This document shows positions 10,301-16,355 of a stretch of DNA of 42,424 nt, piece by piece. The notes beneath the pieces were generated by a model, which saw only the letters and a list, made by a program, of their open reading frames with translations, ran no database searches and was not told where the DNA came from. The stretch's first letter is position 1; each line of letters opens with the position of its first letter. The translations under genes and the position numbers were made by a program. Origin of the DNA: a virus. Location: positions 1-42,424 of the IMG/VR virus record IMGVR_UViG_3300010296_000017; one strand, 5' to 3'.

Positions 10301-11641
10301 TTCCAGTTGCCGCCGGGCGAGTTCACTACCGGCTTGCTGAACCTGCGCAACAAGGCTGACTCAGCGTGGGATGTCCCGATGGGCACTCTCATGTTCCCGT
10401 TCGTGAACACGCCGACCCAAATCTTCCAAGCGGGCCTGCGCAAAATCCCGCCGTCCAAGCTGATTCAGATGGCTGTGCGAGCCGTGCGCACCGTCAAGGC
10501 TGCCCGAGCCGATGAAGGCGCCGAAGATGTCGCCAAGGGGCGCACCGTGTACACGGGCGCGGAAGGCCAGCGGCAGTTGGTTGAGGATCTGGCCGATTTG
10601 GTGATTGGTGTCGGCGTGTTCTGGACCGTCATTGCCCTACTTGCTGGAGACGACGACGACCCGCGCCCGAAGATTACTGGTTCGCTGAAGCCGTGGGGGT
10701 CAGAGCGGGAGCTCCAGTACCGCGCTGCGCCGGCAATGTCGGTGCGCTTTGGGGACAGTTACTACTCGTATGCCGGGCTCGAGCCCCTTGCCACGTATGC
10801 GGCGCCGGTCGTTGACGCAGCAGAGCGCTGGCTGGGTGCTGTAAATGGCGGAACTAAGGAGCAGATCCTTGCTGCCAACACTAACGTGCTCAACTCCATC
10901 GTCGGTCTGGTTCGAGACAAGACCTACCTCCAGGGCTTTGGCGAGCTGGTGGACTTGGTGCAGTCTGGAGGCAAGTCACAATCGCTTGCAGATTTCATGT
11001 CCGACACGTTCTTCACGCGAATGGTGCCCAACGTCATTCGCGGAACGGCCAGAGAGTCGGACGAGTACCTGCGCCTAAGCCGCACCGCAGAAAAGTCGCT
11101 GCTGGGCCGCACGCTCAACGTAGACAAGCTGTTGCCTGTGCCTCCGCGAGTTGCGCGCTACCTGGGCATTGACCCTGCGCCGCCCAAGCGGGATATCTGG
11201 GGCCGCCCCATTCCTCGAGGCGTGCAGATTGACTGGTCGTTTGGCGGGCTTGCCGGCCACCTGATGAAGGAGGCCGTGGGCCCCAAGAAGATGAACCCGG
11301 TGATGAAGGCCGACCTGGCCATCATGGCCTGGAACAGTATGGTGGAGCGCGGAGAGGCGATTGATCCCCGGACAGGGGACGTTGCAGAGCCGCTAAAGTT
11401 TGCTGGTAAGCGCGTCGGGCAGAACTGGTCGTCCGAAGAGGTTGACTTCGTAATGCGCGAAGGCGGCGGGCGGGCTCAGCGCGCTATCCAGGGGCTTGTT
11501 ATTCGAGACGTATCCAATCCCACGTGGTACGAAATGCAGGCGATTCGGAAGATACTGGATAAATCGTATGACGCTGCCATGAAGCAGGTGCGCGCGCAGC
11601 GCCGTGTGCGCAAGGCCCAGGAGCTCTCAACCACCAGGTAG
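1310..11641 (+). CDS. Giant polyvalent protein with protease, ParB-like and ADP-ribosyltransferase domains
   Basis: A single 3443-residue protein with several visible modules. HELVH at 643-647 fits the zincin motif HExxH. About 840-1000 resembles the DdrB/ParB-like domain of polyvalent proteins (VVNASDLLPSHD, then GPPIVTLDG and GGNARTMG). About 1668-1970 matches a phage ADP-ribosyltransferase domain (VWHGSS, YGWGLYFA at 1693-1700, closing with NYVVFD). A second zincin motif HEIAH is at 2005-2009, followed by a GFEKYLIDGKAPN segment typical of that family. About 2710-2770 is a strong coiled coil. About 2810-3050 has the NAMLSFAGTH and PFVNTPTQIF signatures seen near the end of such proteins, with a probable membrane segment near 3096-3115. 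In known families these proteins are packaged and delivered into the host with the DNA. That role and the targets are inferred here. Confidence 0.93.
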   Translation: MATVQEPQDFTAFADRYWQVRGSGGPIGDEQLRPLLDEFGLPYWSGMEAALDEGVGRTKDFRTVVEESELADYLPFFAGAAQVDELLQIRSAANAVAEGTATQEQEDVVIRYMVDMATPGTWGGQVASLLVDMPAFMGEFAASGGVASLLKTGGKKVAGKLLRETIDQAAQKQAAGGVMKSLAKRGVNVGTHFGVQMGLGGVGGQRIMASTLQRTLGQAGMVLDENQAGELEVLMSSTLPQIEESLDIGITDYAIEVASEMSGGAIGKVVPIDKLTGMVLRGIQARAFAKGAQKYGVDKAMNFLAKSGWNGPMNEVLEEVAGNAMRAAAPNLEETADDIIPSWEEFTAMYVGFAVPGLAGGALGLGGDSMTSGPGKLPKGAARFETAEEAEQAGQRMGLVEPVASESADGFGLRRYADGPLVSEQEVSARVPARAPAPDADVDADAEPGTVDAEVVDTKAPPAEELSEEDEDFLLQPEYEDSDVLYQQLDAGAEGEYRRERAAVVFDEAERYASASGERAYVVTDPSNRALNYASRQEAIDLVQSGQGKVLAVLEPSREAEPARTILRDAQQVWGANATIVEPNLEREDVRAAQELAKRAGVRFVMVDPGEGAEDAPLGASARVGTIMVNARNKPPADEIAAHELVHELRRSNPELFDQLVDVLQRTAGERIEEARGSRDMSDEEAIARYAEPLAKLMRRMGTPQGRKLLRDIALEQPRLFDKIIDTVRRILAKIGLVQSPVMERKRLRMQEQLADLGERVTQEDVRAARLLHDSLTFIGKARLAGLLTGDEQGEVKLREAYLEEDPDRALRYRDDDMLGQSWAEDKERKLILADGTEIPFRYRVVNASDLLPSHDARRGFRQNPGGDKNERTYHIESQSKASRKNVRDIASDPQPERIFNTAPDPNTGPPIVTLDGVVLGGNARTMGLQLLYHNAWEKQENVDAAERVAQAAVQFAAREMGEEAEAVAIELEQPVIVRELQIATIPGALSRELNKDAAAPRTPSVDAVSRGSKVSEQAAQMIAQTIGEGTLGDVLNSRSKTASMLSALVKSGAFDEAEIESLMEGQSGLLTKAGRELVEKTIIGSLVTDVQRLSALPASARGKMIRSLPSLMRLSASWPQFKHHLAAMFDGLATMRGADTNLATEVDQTSLEDEPWKRDMVAVALLSEFMGRGPKSWNEFAKDLVTAVTEANMQQGAMFGEPVAADPVEALLKLVGDTPMGRRLAQASNFDPTVQMQEAEAAPEAAPEAEAEVDAPAAEEPAAEESVAAELPQVPARKRRYSPATEQMADALRQLALEPELVAGRSFGRLEDADIAFLARQAAAAVAEEWGTSEFVEFATELATKHSQIDFNTAIAFIHGVDALARSAGSQLPGFDVSGTIEAMLSSVAVGRERSELETAGLVGNYVRTTLQAEMESRLGGEQEADAEAREAPDLAWFDASRKSPAFSQLGELADEQDGVRKGDVVVVLDGTRMRIDRASTVNRDRDVMRYDSGEGRIEGTEGSFSPGSKRPVRRNMQQPVLVIPKRFVDNDAYLALSTGDKRPAVDTSSQEAYERSVDDAMNFIANNLLREPSKAHRKADRETLLNLRNELAGQQAAAPEAAKPAADASYEQIEREYLQSIRDALGVDEQQAAVLSYLMDSMGLDRSTIDFMRGSTPDPRLLNQRVWHGSSAAFSRFDTGFIGTGEGEQAYGWGLYFASRKSVAEWYRVQIAGRGKVDQPHLLLQQRTRSDEPGAVVYNYEELRFLGQRIQDAWREWFRAASQSETGPPSAMEQMDWLNRALKSMLADAEAELARQRAGGPNTSPVLLRAAERIAGRMRDVVNGTNDVGFEVTLAGHRGQLYEVELHPAESQYLLWEANASGRFYLGGGKQSRRVQTALQPIVELVFTSQGRRVPRYLSGEELYKELVSYFEQRPLPKGQSAQMAASLKLLESGVRGIKYVDGVSRKKVGPLHYNYVVFDAADTRMTRFFQQGNEVQGQVELAQDGRAIITGFESANFSTGVHEIAHVARRRLVNREVPASEREGITSQDILEAETWCGVEDGNWTEEAEERFARGFEKYLIDGKAPNAQLHAMFRVIAQWMRRLYEHVLTRTAGTPYEVKLTPEMTRVYDALVTRGQYTGPEQEGEVHGPVKEVDGVRPVRWVGGNVDVAYNRRYDIVHRTWNKDPQKRNTIIYVFDVDPSRNYSPADVYRIAYTSGMIPKGGGSTGAEEIQTPHGFYVRRQKTNRGLKNDWVLNPEFQEEDAATEAAAPDAEGLAGSEADPQPDGGQDLSRWFERRRKQQIDFLRPFIDAVVEDFIGTLPEKSRASARQALSGTTFSSDLAVGDRVVAAAAFRGYQYVDTYPDGPADAPALYRDGMVVADRNNYTATGMKLFAYIARQRTRELEEAIAGAPSFWREGAIEVAQPGYRVVGLVDQKTHELQQDGSWLEIDPDAESYTGLELPARPEGLPDWHPPLNEHDAFGDMTRPAEPEMIGPVMPEDERRALEAAQILIERERRKRRKLPPGEQSNLFGPGEPVDLDPPSDSGGDRGLQPPASFEGGPRPGPEDVEGVRRSFALGAQPRVKRANVSGDPNVRNYVRASDVQMGRKGEYMASIKQAEKDATRMLEEMGEEAFVENFLTRAREGVLHDQVEFLAARRISANLIRDALGMGGTDRHARAIEFMWAYRAARGQVARSLGMVRDVFPRTAREQLADVLAMPSQRVRRRFLNLEKKRRELREKERAQASEASRKRLRKELERIERQIDAELKRESERMQKALEKLQEDGLNPETVIESDLMDPNTRGRIAKAIAEARSNKWDWFLAYQYNAMLSFAGTHARNIAGNTLNTLQEQFVQRGVEAGIARALRLFAPGNFEAAPKFGEFKVMAQMLPEAFMQGALNGWLGYKNNVSATALYFQAMGIEVQDMSRIEQDIARQVGSGKLLYLDYLGTRLLQGMDDWAKTFVAIIEMHARSYREAVNMGLKNPKDIEKQMRIFMLDVQHPLHQEAWTAALKTAFQLPPGEFTTGLLNLRNKADSAWDVPMGTLMFPFVNTPTQIFQAGLRKIPPSKLIQMAVRAVRTVKAARADEGAEDVAKGRTVYTGAEGQRQLVEDLADLVIGVGVFWTVIALLAGDDDDPRPKITGSLKPWGSERELQYRAAPAMSVRFGDSYYSYAGLEPLATYAAPVVDAAERWLGAVNGGTKEQILAANTNVLNSIVGLVRDKTYLQGFGELVDLVQSGGKSQSLADFMSDTFFTRMVPNVIRGTARESDEYLRLSRTAEKSLLGRTLNVDKLLPVPPRVARYLGIDPAPPKRDIWGRPIPRGVQIDWSFGGLAGHLMKEAVGPKKMNPVMKADLAIMAWNSMVERGEAIDPRTGDVAEPLKFAGKRVGQNWSSEEVDFVMREGGGRAQRAIQGLVIRDVSNPTWYEMQAIRKILDKSYDAAMKQVRAQRRVRKAQELSTTR

Positions 11642-11647
11642 CCAAAC

Positions 11648-11926
11648 ATGGACACTAACGATCCGCAAAACGGCTGGACGGAATATCGCGCACTTGTGCT
11701 TAGCGAGCTGGAGAGACTCGACACAAGCATGAAAAACAACCATGACCACCATACGGCGCAGCTGTTGAACGTGGAGGCCCGCCTGTCCGACAAGCTGCAC
11801 AACATTAACAACCACCTGCAAGCCACCACCGTCGAAGTGACTGCGTTGCAGGTGAAGGCGGGTCTGTGGGGGGCCCTGGCCGGGCTGATCCCCACGCTGA
11901 CAGTTCTACTGCTCCGTACTCTCTAG
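11648..11926 (+). CDS. Small membrane protein, holin or XhlA-like candidate
   Basis: 92 residues starting 6 bp after the giant gene. Residues 1-70 are polar, His/Asn-rich and helical, suggesting a coiled coil. Residues about 72-90 form one hydrophobic segment, and the chain ends two residues later. A cytoplasmic coiled coil with a C-terminal membrane anchor is the layout of XhlA-like holin accessory proteins, but no endolysin is visible nearby to support lysis. Its stop codon shares the palindrome CTAG with the stop of the convergent leftward gene. A tail-associated membrane protein is the alternative. Confidence 0.7.
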   Translation: MDTNDPQNGWTEYRALVLSELERLDTSMKNNHDHHTAQLLNVEARLSDKLHNINNHLQATTVEVTALQVKAGLWGALAGLIPTLTVLLLRTL

Positions 11927-12507
11927 CCTGCTGGCGGAGGGCCGCCAATCAGGCCGGCGCTGTTGGCCGCCAGCGCTTTGACCTCGCGCCTTTGCTGCGC
12001 GTCGCCAGCCATGGCCACGTACGTCTTGATGAAGTTGGGCCGTATGTTGCGCACTGCATCGCCCACTTGGGCCTTGCCAAGATCGCTGGGCTTGCCAAGG
12101 CGCCGAAGCACGGCCGCGGCGCGCGGGTGCTCCTTGCTAAAAGCCTCCTCGAGCATGTGGCTGTCCCACCGTGTTAGGTTGGCCGGTGTCCAGTCGCCTC
12201 GAATGAACTTGTGGGCGACCTCCCACGCCTTGGCCGCCTCGGCGTCCAGAGCTTCGCCCTGCCGGACCTTGCCAGCGCTCTTCAGGGCAAGCATGCGTAG
12301 CTCCCCGGATCGTGGCGGGTGAGGGTGCGCCTCGCGCAGCCACAGGACTGTAGCGGCCAGCAGCAGCTCGTCGTCTACGTCAGCCAGCACGCCCAACCAG
12401 ACCTCTTTCTGCTCCTTGGTTAGGTTGCGTGAAACCCGGTCGCCGTACTCGGCAACCAGCACCTCAAAACACCTCGATATCGCTGTCGGTGATGCCATCG
12501 TTGTCAT
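11923..12507 (-). CDS. Replicative helicase loader-like protein (G39P-like candidate)
   Basis: 194 residues. I chose ATG at 12507; the frame is open further upstream, and a second ATG lies 9 bp downstream. The N-terminal third holds a pattern of helicase-loader proteins such as SPP1 G39P: a short helix, then W-L-G-V-L-A-D-V-D-D with a following Ala-rich helix and HPHPPRSGELR, where the Pro-x-x-x-Glu element marks the end of the domain. The remainder is helical and charged. It overlaps the end of the winged-helix replication gene by 44 bp, which supports a role in recruiting the host or phage helicase. The match is by pattern only. It is the last gene of the leftward operon. Confidence 0.6.
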   Translation of the reverse strand: MTTMASPTAISRCFEVLVAEYGDRVSRNLTKEQKEVWLGVLADVDDELLLAATVLWLREAHPHPPRSGELRMLALKSAGKVRQGEALDAEAAKAWEVAHKFIRGDWTPANLTRWDSHMLEEAFSKEHPRAAAVLRRLGKPSDLGKAQVGDAVRNIRPNFIKTYVAMAGDAQQRREVKALAANSAGLIGGPPPAG

Positions 12508-13189
12508 CCGGCCCGAGCGCCCCCTGCCCAAAAAGCGATTGCTCCTTGAGGGCTGCCCAATCTTGCAGCTTGCGTTGAGCTGCGGCAAACCGCTGCTGGG
12601 CGCCAGCGGTGTTGTTGTGTCGATGCAAGTCCGTGTCGGCCATGCCCTTCTTGGGGTGCAGGCCCTGCCACTGGTTCGCGGTGGACTCCTCCATCATCCA
12701 TATGAGGAGCTCGCGGCCATGCTGCTGCCATTTCTTGCCCGTAAGCCAGAGGCGGCAGGTCTTTTCGGTCCACGCCCTGGCGCGAATGTCCTCGCGCATG
12801 AGGTGGTACTCGGTCCAGGCGTGCGTCAGCAGACGGTCGTCTTTTAGCGGCGGCTCATGCAGCATGCGGCGCCACGGCTTTTCTCCAGTTGCGCGGCGGG
12901 CCTTGAGCTCTCGCTGTACGACCCACGGCAAAGATAGCGCGTTGCGCTCGACCAGGCCGACGCCGGCCAGTTCGTCCCAGGCTGCTCGCACTTGCGCCGC
13001 GTCCATGCGCAGGCTGGCGGCGAGCTCGAACTGCATCTCATCAGGTGTTGGAAACGGGAGCACCCGCTCGCTGTTCCTGGCCATCCAGTTCATCATCCAT
13101 ACGGCCACGGCCAGGCCGCCGTGCGACAACTTCGCACAAGCGGCCTCCCATGCCAGTACGTCTATGCAGAGCACTGGTCGTTCAGGCAT
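12464..13189 (-). CDS. Winged-helix phage replication protein
   Basis: 241 residues from the ATG at 13189, which overlaps the end of the DUF1353 gene by 8 bp. Residues about 45-85 form a helix-turn-helix with a wing (TPDEMQFELAAS, then VRAAWDELAGVGLVER), the usual N-terminal DNA-binding unit of phage origin-binding initiators. The centre is Trp-rich and basic. The C-terminal 50 residues are Gln/Ala-rich then acidic, a common place to bind a helicase loader. The next gene is the loader candidate, so the pair probably starts phage DNA replication. A transcription regulator is the alternative. Confidence 0.65.
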   Translation of the reverse strand: MPERPVLCIDVLAWEAACAKLSHGGLAVAVWMMNWMARNSERVLPFPTPDEMQFELAASLRMDAAQVRAAWDELAGVGLVERNALSLPWVVQRELKARRATGEKPWRRMLHEPPLKDDRLLTHAWTEYHLMREDIRARAWTEKTCRLWLTGKKWQQHGRELLIWMMEESTANQWQGLHPKKGMADTDLHRHNNTAGAQQRFAAAQRKLQDWAALKEQSLFGQGALGPDDNDGITDSDIEVF

Positions 13190-13541
13190 TCTTCCTCCAA
13201 ACCGTCCAGCCAAACAGACGCACGGCAGCCCACATGGTGTAGCGCTTCACCTTGTTGACGCCAGCCTCGCGCATCATGCGCCTGAAGATGCCGTCCGCGT
13301 CTTTGCGGCTGACTTCCCGCGTCACGTACAGATGGTCGTGAATGACGGCCGCTTTGAGATACCGCCCGAACGGCGGCAAAACGTGCCACAAGAAGCGCGG
13401 CACGGATGCACCGTCGGTAGTAAAGCCGGCGTCTACGAAGAACTGCTTTTCGGCGCCTGTATAGCGCAGGGGCCTGACAAGGGTCCATTCGCCCTTGCCG
13501 CCGCTGGGCTCCCTGATCACTAGATCGTCAATAAACGGCAT
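13182..13541 (-). CDS. DUF1353 family protein
   Basis: 119 residues. The core (about 40-75) reads FTTDGASVPRFLWHVLPP, then GRYLKAAVIHDHLY, which is the DUF1353 signature. The second half, with KDADGIFRRMM and a closing RLFGW, also follows the family. The function of this phage-borne family is not established. It often accompanies structural or lysis genes, so its place inside a replication and recombination operon is slightly unusual. Its start overlaps the stop of the beta-helix gene as ATGA, indicating translational coupling. Confidence 0.85.
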   Translation of the reverse strand: MPFIDDLVIREPSGGKGEWTLVRPLRYTGAEKQFFVDAGFTTDGASVPRFLWHVLPPFGRYLKAAVIHDHLYVTREVSRKDADGIFRRMMREAGVNKVKRYTMWAAVRLFGWTVWRKNA

Positions 13542-14845
13542 CAGCTTACAAGGAGCTCCTCAAGCTCTGCTGCGGTGTAGGCGATGAACCGGCCCGACCG
13601 GCTGCTACCGATTCGGCCAATGTGTTTCATCACCGACTCCCGGTCGTAGAACCGAACGGTTCCGTTGACGAGCGGCCCACCGTACTCCGCATCAAGGTCG
13701 ATAGCAGGCTTGGTGCCGCCGATGTCGAAGCGGTTAATGTGGACTTCTTGGACCCCGCTGATCATCACCGCTGCCCGGTTCTTCTCAGGGCGATCCGTGT
13801 CAGGGCTGTAGCGAAGCCCGTTGATCCACAGTTCGGGGCAGGAGTACATCCCCTTAGGAATGGGCTCATCATCCTTGTAGAGGCGGGGCTGCCACCACGG
13901 AACGTCCTTTCCGTTGGCGACCCAAGCTCCCTTGTAGGCATCCGTCCACACCGCGAGCGCGCTGATCGCGTTGAACACGTTGACCCCAGTCAGAACGATG
14001 GGGCCGCAGAAGCCAGCGAACGTGATTTCCGATGCGTCACGAAATTCGTGGTAACGAGCGTTGATCACGATCGCCTGGATGTGGGCTGACCCATTCAGCC
14101 CACTAGGGGGCTGCACCGGGTTGCCATGGTAGTAGCCCGACTCCGTACGCCCGCCCCTGCTCGTCACTTGGATGGCGTTGCCGCCCGTGTCTGCAAAGTC
14201 GCAGTTGTAGATGAGCAGGTTGCGGACATGCTCGCAATAGACCGAGTGCTCTCTTGCCGAGTCGAACCTAGAGTTCAGGAGAAAAAGGGAGTGATCAGAC
14301 TGCGGGTGCAGGTGCATCTTGCAGCCGTAGCCCTTCCACTCTGTAGTGCCCGGCTTCTTCGAGAACGTGCAGTCGTCAAAGTACAGGGTGCCCGCAAAGT
14401 CGGCAGCCTTGTCAGAGTTGAAGTAGTCTTCGCCCTCCGTCACGCCGTCAGGCTGGTGGTCTTGGACGCCAGCGGCGAACATTGCACCGTCGGGCTGTAG
14501 GAGTACCCTGGTAAAGCAGGCCCGGTTGAACCTGCCTTCGGTGTAGATGCCAGTTACGGTGGTGCCAGAGAGAGCCCCAGGCGCAGCGGGGTTGACGATT
14601 TTTCCCTTCCAGTTCTCCGTGATAGGGTACACCGGCTCCTCTAAGGCGCGGGGAATAATCGGCTCCGGCGGCGGGCTCCAACCATCGGGCCCAGGCTCAG
14701 GCTCAGGCCCAGGCCCAGGCTCAGGCCCAGGCCCCGGTTGCGGGTGGTTCACGCGGTTGTCCAGCCGCGCAACGATGGCGTCAAGGTCCGACTGCACCCC
14801 TTGAAGCGCTATCAGCATCTGCTTCTCGAACGGATCGTCACTCAT
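13541..14845 (-). CDS. Beta-helix-like protein with coiled-coil N-terminus and Pro-Gly linker
   Basis: 434 residues. The start at ATG 14845 is supported by an AGGAGG about 8 bp upstream, although the frame stays open further. Residues 1-30 are a short helix, residues about 34-55 are a Pro-Gly/Pro-Glu repeat linker, and the rest is rich in Gly, Asn, Asp and short beta strands (for example LFLLNSRFDSAREHS, LLIYNCDFADTGGNAIQV), typical of right-handed parallel beta-helix proteins such as tailspikes and pectate-lyase-like enzymes. No catalytic residues can be named. It might be a spike or a polysaccharide-binding or degrading protein. It is odd that it sits in the recombination operon and not with the virion genes. 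Its start overlaps the preceding small gene. Confidence 0.75.
   Translation of the reverse strand: MSDDPFEKQMLIALQGVQSDLDAIVARLDNRVNHPQPGPGPEPGPGPEPEPGPDGWSPPPEPIIPRALEEPVYPITENWKGKIVNPAAPGALSGTTVTGIYTEGRFNRACFTRVLLQPDGAMFAAGVQDHQPDGVTEGEDYFNSDKAADFAGTLYFDDCTFSKKPGTTEWKGYGCKMHLHPQSDHSLFLLNSRFDSAREHSVYCEHVRNLLIYNCDFADTGGNAIQVTSRGGRTESGYYHGNPVQPPSGLNGSAHIQAIVINARYHEFRDASEITFAGFCGPIVLTGVNVFNAISALAVWTDAYKGAWVANGKDVPWWQPRLYKDDEPIPKGMYSCPELWINGLRYSPDTDRPEKNRAAVMISGVQEVHINRFDIGGTKPAIDLDAEYGGPLVNGTVRFYDRESVMKHIGRIGSSRSGRFIAYTAAELEELLVS
14691..14732 (-). repeat. Seven tandem hexamers encoding the Pro-Gly/Pro-Glu linker
   Basis: On the + strand seven units of YCAGGC (CCAGGC or TCAGGC) follow one another without a break. 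In the leftward gene they encode alternating Pro-Gly and Pro-Glu. Such short in-frame repeats change length easily by slippage, so linker length may vary between related phages. Confidence 0.9.
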
Positions 14846-14987
14846 CTTTCTGTCCTCCTGGAAAATCGTCGCTGTAGGGGTCGTTGTCGCCCCATTCCTC
14901 AATCGGCGGGCACGCGCACTCAAACGCGTGCTTGTCGTGAACCGTGCAGTACCAATCCTGGCACAGTTCGCACATGATCCAGACCAT
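14838..14987 (-). CDS. Small Cys/His-rich zinc-finger-like protein, 49 aa
   Basis: The ATG at 14987 directly follows the recT stop codon, and the TGA at 14838-14840 lies inside the start of the beta-helix gene. The 49-residue product has Cys6, Cys9, Cys14, His17, His20, Cys24 and Cys26 within 21 residues, then an acidic tail (EEWGDNDPYSDD). This spacing can bind one or two zinc ions. The exact fit between neighbours and the clustered ligands argue that it is real although very short. Function unknown; a nucleic-acid or RecT-associated role is only a guess from position. Confidence 0.75.
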   Translation of the reverse strand: MVWIMCELCQDWYCTVHDKHAFECACPPIEEWGDNDPYSDDFPGGQKDE

Positions 14988-15671
14988 CTATTGCTGGTCC
15001 GGGTCCATAGACTTGGCGGCGCCGTCAAACAGGTCGATCACGTTCACCATGTCTTCGCTGGTAGGCGGCGCATCCTTCTGCGGTTCGGGATCAGGCGTCT
15101 CGACCTGCTGCTCCAGCGGGTGCACTTCAGCCTTGACCTCGCGCTCCTGCCACTGCTCGACCTCATCCTCGAGCATGATGCCTCCGATGCCGTAGGCTAG
15201 GCGGGCGGCCTGACAGAACGCCCTGTTTCGCAGCATACGGTTCGGCATGTTCCGCCATGGCTCCGTGTTGCGCTTGCACTCCTCCAGGTACTCCCGCACG
15301 GTCGTGGGCTTGGCCTTGCGCTTGTCGTGCACGCTGCACTCGACCCAGCTTCCGTCATCTGCATAGGCAAAGGTAGTGCCGTCGTGGTTGGGCTGGCGGG
15401 CGACCAAGGCGGCCCAGCCGTCGTAGCCCATCATGGGGACAATGCCCCCACCCTTGGCCGGGAACGCGTACAGCTGCTTGAGGAACGGGTTGAGGCCGTA
15501 CTGGTCAGCCACGGCAAGGAAAGCCATGACCTCTTCTTTCTTGGCCTGCGGTGACGGCATGACCGTCCGCATCACGGTGTCGTAATAATCCTTTGCGCTA
15601 ACGCCGGTGGCGGAAGCCAAACGGTGCAGTAGCGCGCCCGGAGCGCCGTTAGTAGTAGTCAGTTCAGTCAT
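14988..15671 (-). CDS. recT: RecT/Bet-family single-strand annealing protein
   Basis: 227 residues from ATG 15671. Residues 58-86 carry the family core: YGLNPFLKQLYAF, then a Gly-rich turn, and IVPMMGYDGW. Later segments RNRAFCQAARLAYG and an acidic C-terminal tail also fit. Such proteins bind single-stranded DNA left by a partner exonuclease and anneal it to a complementary strand. The partner is encoded three genes upstream (RecE-like). The tail from about 175 onward is Pro/Glu/Asp-rich and probably disordered. The start overlaps the preceding stop by 8 bp. Confidence 0.92.
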   Translation of the reverse strand: MTELTTTNGAPGALLHRLASATGVSAKDYYDTVMRTVMPSPQAKKEEVMAFLAVADQYGLNPFLKQLYAFPAKGGGIVPMMGYDGWAALVARQPNHDGTTFAYADDGSWVECSVHDKRKAKPTTVREYLEECKRNTEPWRNMPNRMLRNRAFCQAARLAYGIGGIMLEDEVEQWQEREVKAEVHPLEQQVETPDPEPQKDAPPTSEDMVNVIDLFDGAAKSMDPDQQ

Positions 15672-15933
15672 TGGTCTCGTACGGGTAAACGGTGAACGCC
15701 CCATCGGGCAAGTCGGGGTCAGCGGTGATTTGAATGCCGAGTGCTGTGAACGTCGTCACGGCAGTCAGGTCGCCGGGGATGTAGATGTCCCTGATCGTCA
15801 GCTCGCGCAGCACGCCGCTAACGTCCCTGGTCGGAATTTTGATGCAGGCTACCTGCGGGACGCCGCGCTCATCCATGAGGTTGCAGTAGCGGTTGAGCGT
15901 CTCGAGGAAGGTGATGGCGGAGGAGTTACTCAT
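15664..15933 (-). CDS. Hypothetical protein, 89 aa
   Basis: I chose ATG 15933 (MSNSSAITF); ten more codons are open upstream but overlap poorly with the spacing of the operon. The protein has an N-terminal helix with NRYCNLMDERG, then several beta strands and an acidic, Pro-containing end. It overlaps the recT start by 8 bp and lies between two recombination genes, so it may assist recombination. I recognise no family. Confidence 0.65.
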   Translation of the reverse strand: MSNSSAITFLETLNRYCNLMDERGVPQVACIKIPTRDVSGVLRELTIRDIYIPGDLTAVTTFTALGIQITADPDLPDGAFTVYPYETND

Positions 15934-15959
15934 CGTTCGCCTCCAGCTCAGCAGTGCGG

Positions 15960-16355
15960 TCACTCACCCTGCACCTCCTCGGCGTGGATCTGCACCAGCT
16001 CGCGGAGAAGTCCACGGTCGACGGTGATCCAGCTGTAGCGGGGCAGCGGGCGCTCGCCGAAGCCGGTCTCGACGGCGTCTAGGGTCAGGCTCAGGTCCGA
16101 GCCGTCCATCGGCAGCAGGCCGAGCCCTCGGGCACGCTTCAGCAGCGCGACCGTCTGCTCGAGCGGCGCCTCCTGGATCGCGGCCACCACGGCCTGGCAG
16201 GCCATGGCCTTGCGCTGGCTGTCCGTCCAGCCGGCCTCGGCGGGCCACTCAGACCAGTCCGAGCCGGTGTCCAGGGGTTCGTCGATGACCTGGGCAGCGC
16301 TCGCCAGAGCGAAGCCGAGGACGCCTGCGAGGGCGAGCTGCGCCGGGGAGCTCAT
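15960..16355 (-). CDS. Hypothetical exported or membrane-anchored protein
   Basis: 131 residues. The first 22 residues (PAQLALAGVLGFALASAAQ) form a hydrophobic stretch ending in Ala-Ser-Ala-Ala, which fits a signal peptide or an N-terminal anchor, though there is no basic residue before it. The rest is soluble, Trp-containing and helical. Its ATG overlaps the recE-like stop as ATGA. A predicted exported protein between recE and recT is unexpected. Codon use is strongly GC-biased. No family recognised. Confidence 0.65.
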   Translation of the reverse strand: MSSPAQLALAGVLGFALASAAQVIDEPLDTGSDWSEWPAEAGWTDSQRKAMACQAVVAAIQEAPLEQTVALLKRARGLGLLPMDGSDLSLTLDAVETGFGERPLPRYSWITVDRGLLRELVQIHAEEVQGE

